NCBI GenBank assembly: GCA_022776205.1
Contig: JALFIK010000162.1
Span: 1 to 6,704 of the forward strand
Origin: Eubacterium sp.
Lineage (GTDB): Bacteria > Bacillota > Clostridia > Lachnospirales > Lachnospiraceae
Direction: 5' to 3'
DNA length: 6,704 bases
This document shows, one piece after another, positions 5,704-6,704 of the stretch (within the stretch, counting starts at the first letter, position 1; each line of letters begins with the position of its first letter). The notes below the pieces were generated by a model. That model did not search any database. It was not told the origin of the DNA and saw only the letters and a list, made by a program, of their open reading frames with translations. The translations under genes were made by a program, and so were the position numbers.

Positions 5704-6587
5704 GCCCTGCTCTTCTTTCTCCCCACAATCATACCAATGAGACCGCCAATCATAATACCGATACAGACAATCTGGGTAACGGCAATACCAGTATGGCCGA
5801 TCAAAAGCTGATCCACCCGAAGTCCCTCGATAAAATAACGTCCCAGTCCGTATCCCATAAGATAAATACATAGGAGCTCTCCGTCAAATTTCTTATGTTT
5901 TCGGTATATAAAAATAATAAGAAGAAGCAACAGATTCCACATTCCTTCATAGAGAAATGTCGGATGTACCTGAATATAGAAAAGAGACCTGCCATCTACC
6001 GGAATTGTGACCAGATGATCAAGAATTCCCGTCCCCTGAAGTTCCGAAACCCTGCCGTAACCGGCAAAATAATCAAGGGGAATCTGCATGGCAAACGGTC
6101 CATCTGTATATCCGCCAAAGGCCTCCCTGTTGAAAAAGTTCCCCCACCGGCCCATAATCTGTCCGATTAAAAGACTCATTGTCATCGTATCAAGCATAAG
6201 CAGTGCTTTCTGTCCCCGAATCTTCGCAAAAATAACCAGAACGAGAATGGCCATTGCCACACCTCCAACAATTCCCAGACCTCCATGACGGAGATTGAAA
6301 ATCTCCGACGGGTTATTCTTATAAAAATCCCAGGAAAAAACCACATAATAAATTCTTGCTCCGATAATGGCCGGAATCATCATCCACAAAAGGTAATCCA
6401 TATACAGCTCCGGATTCTGTCCGGTTCGTTTTGCTTCTCTTTGTGCCACTAAAAGACCGACAAGGAATCCACAGGCAATGATGATACCATAATACATGAT
6501 CTGAAAATTTCCAACGGATATATATCTTCCCACATGATCCAGGACAATCCCCAGATGGGGAAAACGAATATCTGTATATTGCATCAT
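5697..6587 (-). CDS. lgt: Phosphatidylglycerol:prolipoprotein diacylglyceryl transferase (Lgt)
   Basis: Lgt moves the diacylglyceryl group of phosphatidylglycerol onto the lipobox cysteine of prolipoproteins, the first step of lipoprotein maturation in the cytoplasmic membrane. The 296-residue product has several membrane segments. Family motifs are HGGLGIVGG (101-109), the signature GRWGNFFNREAFGG (146-159), HPTFLYEG (208-215) and GRYFIEGLR (249-257). These include the histidine and arginines that match the essential residues known from E. coli Lgt (His103, Arg143, Arg239). Tandem ATGs at 6587 and 6584 follow AAAGGAG, 5 and 8 bases downstream respectively; either could be used, giving 296 or 295 residues. 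A further extension to 6683 lies upstream of the promoter -10 and is rejected. Its own promoter lies immediately upstream; the exporter genes follow in the same direction. Confidence 0.97.
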   Translation of the reverse strand: MMQYTDIRFPHLGIVLDHVGRYISVGNFQIMYYGIIIACGFLVGLLVAQREAKRTGQNPELYMDYLLWMMIPAIIGARIYYVVFSWDFYKNNPSEIFNLRHGGLGIVGGVAMAILVLVIFAKIRGQKALLMLDTMTMSLLIGQIMGRWGNFFNREAFGGYTDGPFAMQIPLDYFAGYGRVSELQGTGILDHLVTIPVDGRSLFYIQVHPTFLYEGMWNLLLLLIIFIYRKHKKFDGELLCIYLMGYGLGRYFIEGLRVDQLLIGHTGIAVTQIVCIGIMIGGLIGMIVGRKKSRAC

Positions 6588-6592
6588 TTCAT

Positions 6593-6599
6593 CTCCTTT
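6593..6599 (-). promoter_or_regulatory. Ribosome binding site of lgt
   Basis: AAAGGAG lies 5 bases before ATG 6587 and 8 before ATG 6584. It excludes the long upstream frame to 6683, but does not settle which of the paired ATGs is used. Confidence 0.75.
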
Positions 6600-6612
6600 C
6601 CATACTTTGTAT

Positions 6613-6641
6613 ATTATATCCTGTCCACAATTAAAATTCAA
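6613..6641 (-). promoter_or_regulatory. Sigma-A-type promoter of lgt
   Basis: The -35 TTGAAT (6636-6641) and perfect -10 TATAAT (6613-6618) are 17 bases apart. The predicted start is near 6606, so the leader is only about 20 bases. In the 63 bases from here to the right edge I see no gene or clear element. Confidence 0.85.
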
Positions 6642-6704
6642 TGTAATTCCCCACAGCATGATTTTTCTCTGTCTTTTTCTCATGTTCTATGTTAAAATAA
6701 TAGA

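Noticed and set aside
6588..6683. N-terminal extension of lgt by 32 residues to an ATG at 6683.
   Set aside because: It would start upstream of the predicted transcription start, lacks a ribosome binding site and is not Lgt-like; AAAGGAG before 6587 marks the true start.
1..6704. Search for CRISPR repeats, transposon ends, tRNA/rRNA, phage or defence genes.
   Set aside because: No regularly spaced repeats, transposase-like frames or RNA gene signatures were seen; the window is nearly filled by seven recognised envelope and division genes.

Overview
All seven genes in this window lie on the minus strand and are transcribed from high to low coordinates. The gene set points to a Gram-positive bacterium of the Firmicutes, most likely a Clostridia/Lachnospiraceae-type anaerobe. 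The evidence is the mraZ-rsmH-ftsL-class B PBP order of the division and cell wall (dcw) cluster, strong GGAGG-type ribosome binding sites, sigma-A-type promoters and modest GC content judged by eye. The taxonomic call is inference from gene order and protein style, not from a marker gene.

From the right end leftwards there are three transcription units. (1) lgt (5697-6587), prolipoprotein diacylglyceryl transferase, has a near-consensus promoter (TTGAAT-17-TATAAT) just upstream. (2) A two-gene ABC-2 exporter (permease 4842-5624, ATPase 4108-4842; stop and start codons share one base) is of the TagGH/Wzm-Wzt/KpsMT polysaccharide export type. Its own extended -10 promoter overlaps the lgt stop codon, and a strong intrinsic terminator follows at 4044-4086. 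(3) The dcw operon contains mraZ (3421-3843), rsmH (2454-3398), an ftsL-like gene (1909-2424) and a class B penicillin-binding protein (1-1893). The PBP starts at GTG and runs off the left edge, with all three active-site motifs visible.

The region of most interest is the 264-base gap 3844-4107 between the exporter and mraZ. It holds the exporter terminator, a TTGCAT-17-TAGAAT promoter, three GTGG boxes at an exact 10-base period just downstream of that promoter (a MraZ-type operator, implying autoregulation), and two perfect TTATCCACA DnaA-box matches. One DnaA box lies over the middle MraZ box, which suggests a possible link between replication status and division gene expression.

Together the genes serve the cell envelope: lipoprotein lipidation, export of a surface glycan or teichoic-acid-like polymer, and septal peptidoglycan synthesis with its regulator and companion rRNA methyltransferase. 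The protein content is largely conventional. I see no CRISPR array, transposon, prophage, tRNA or rRNA, and I do not claim a new system.
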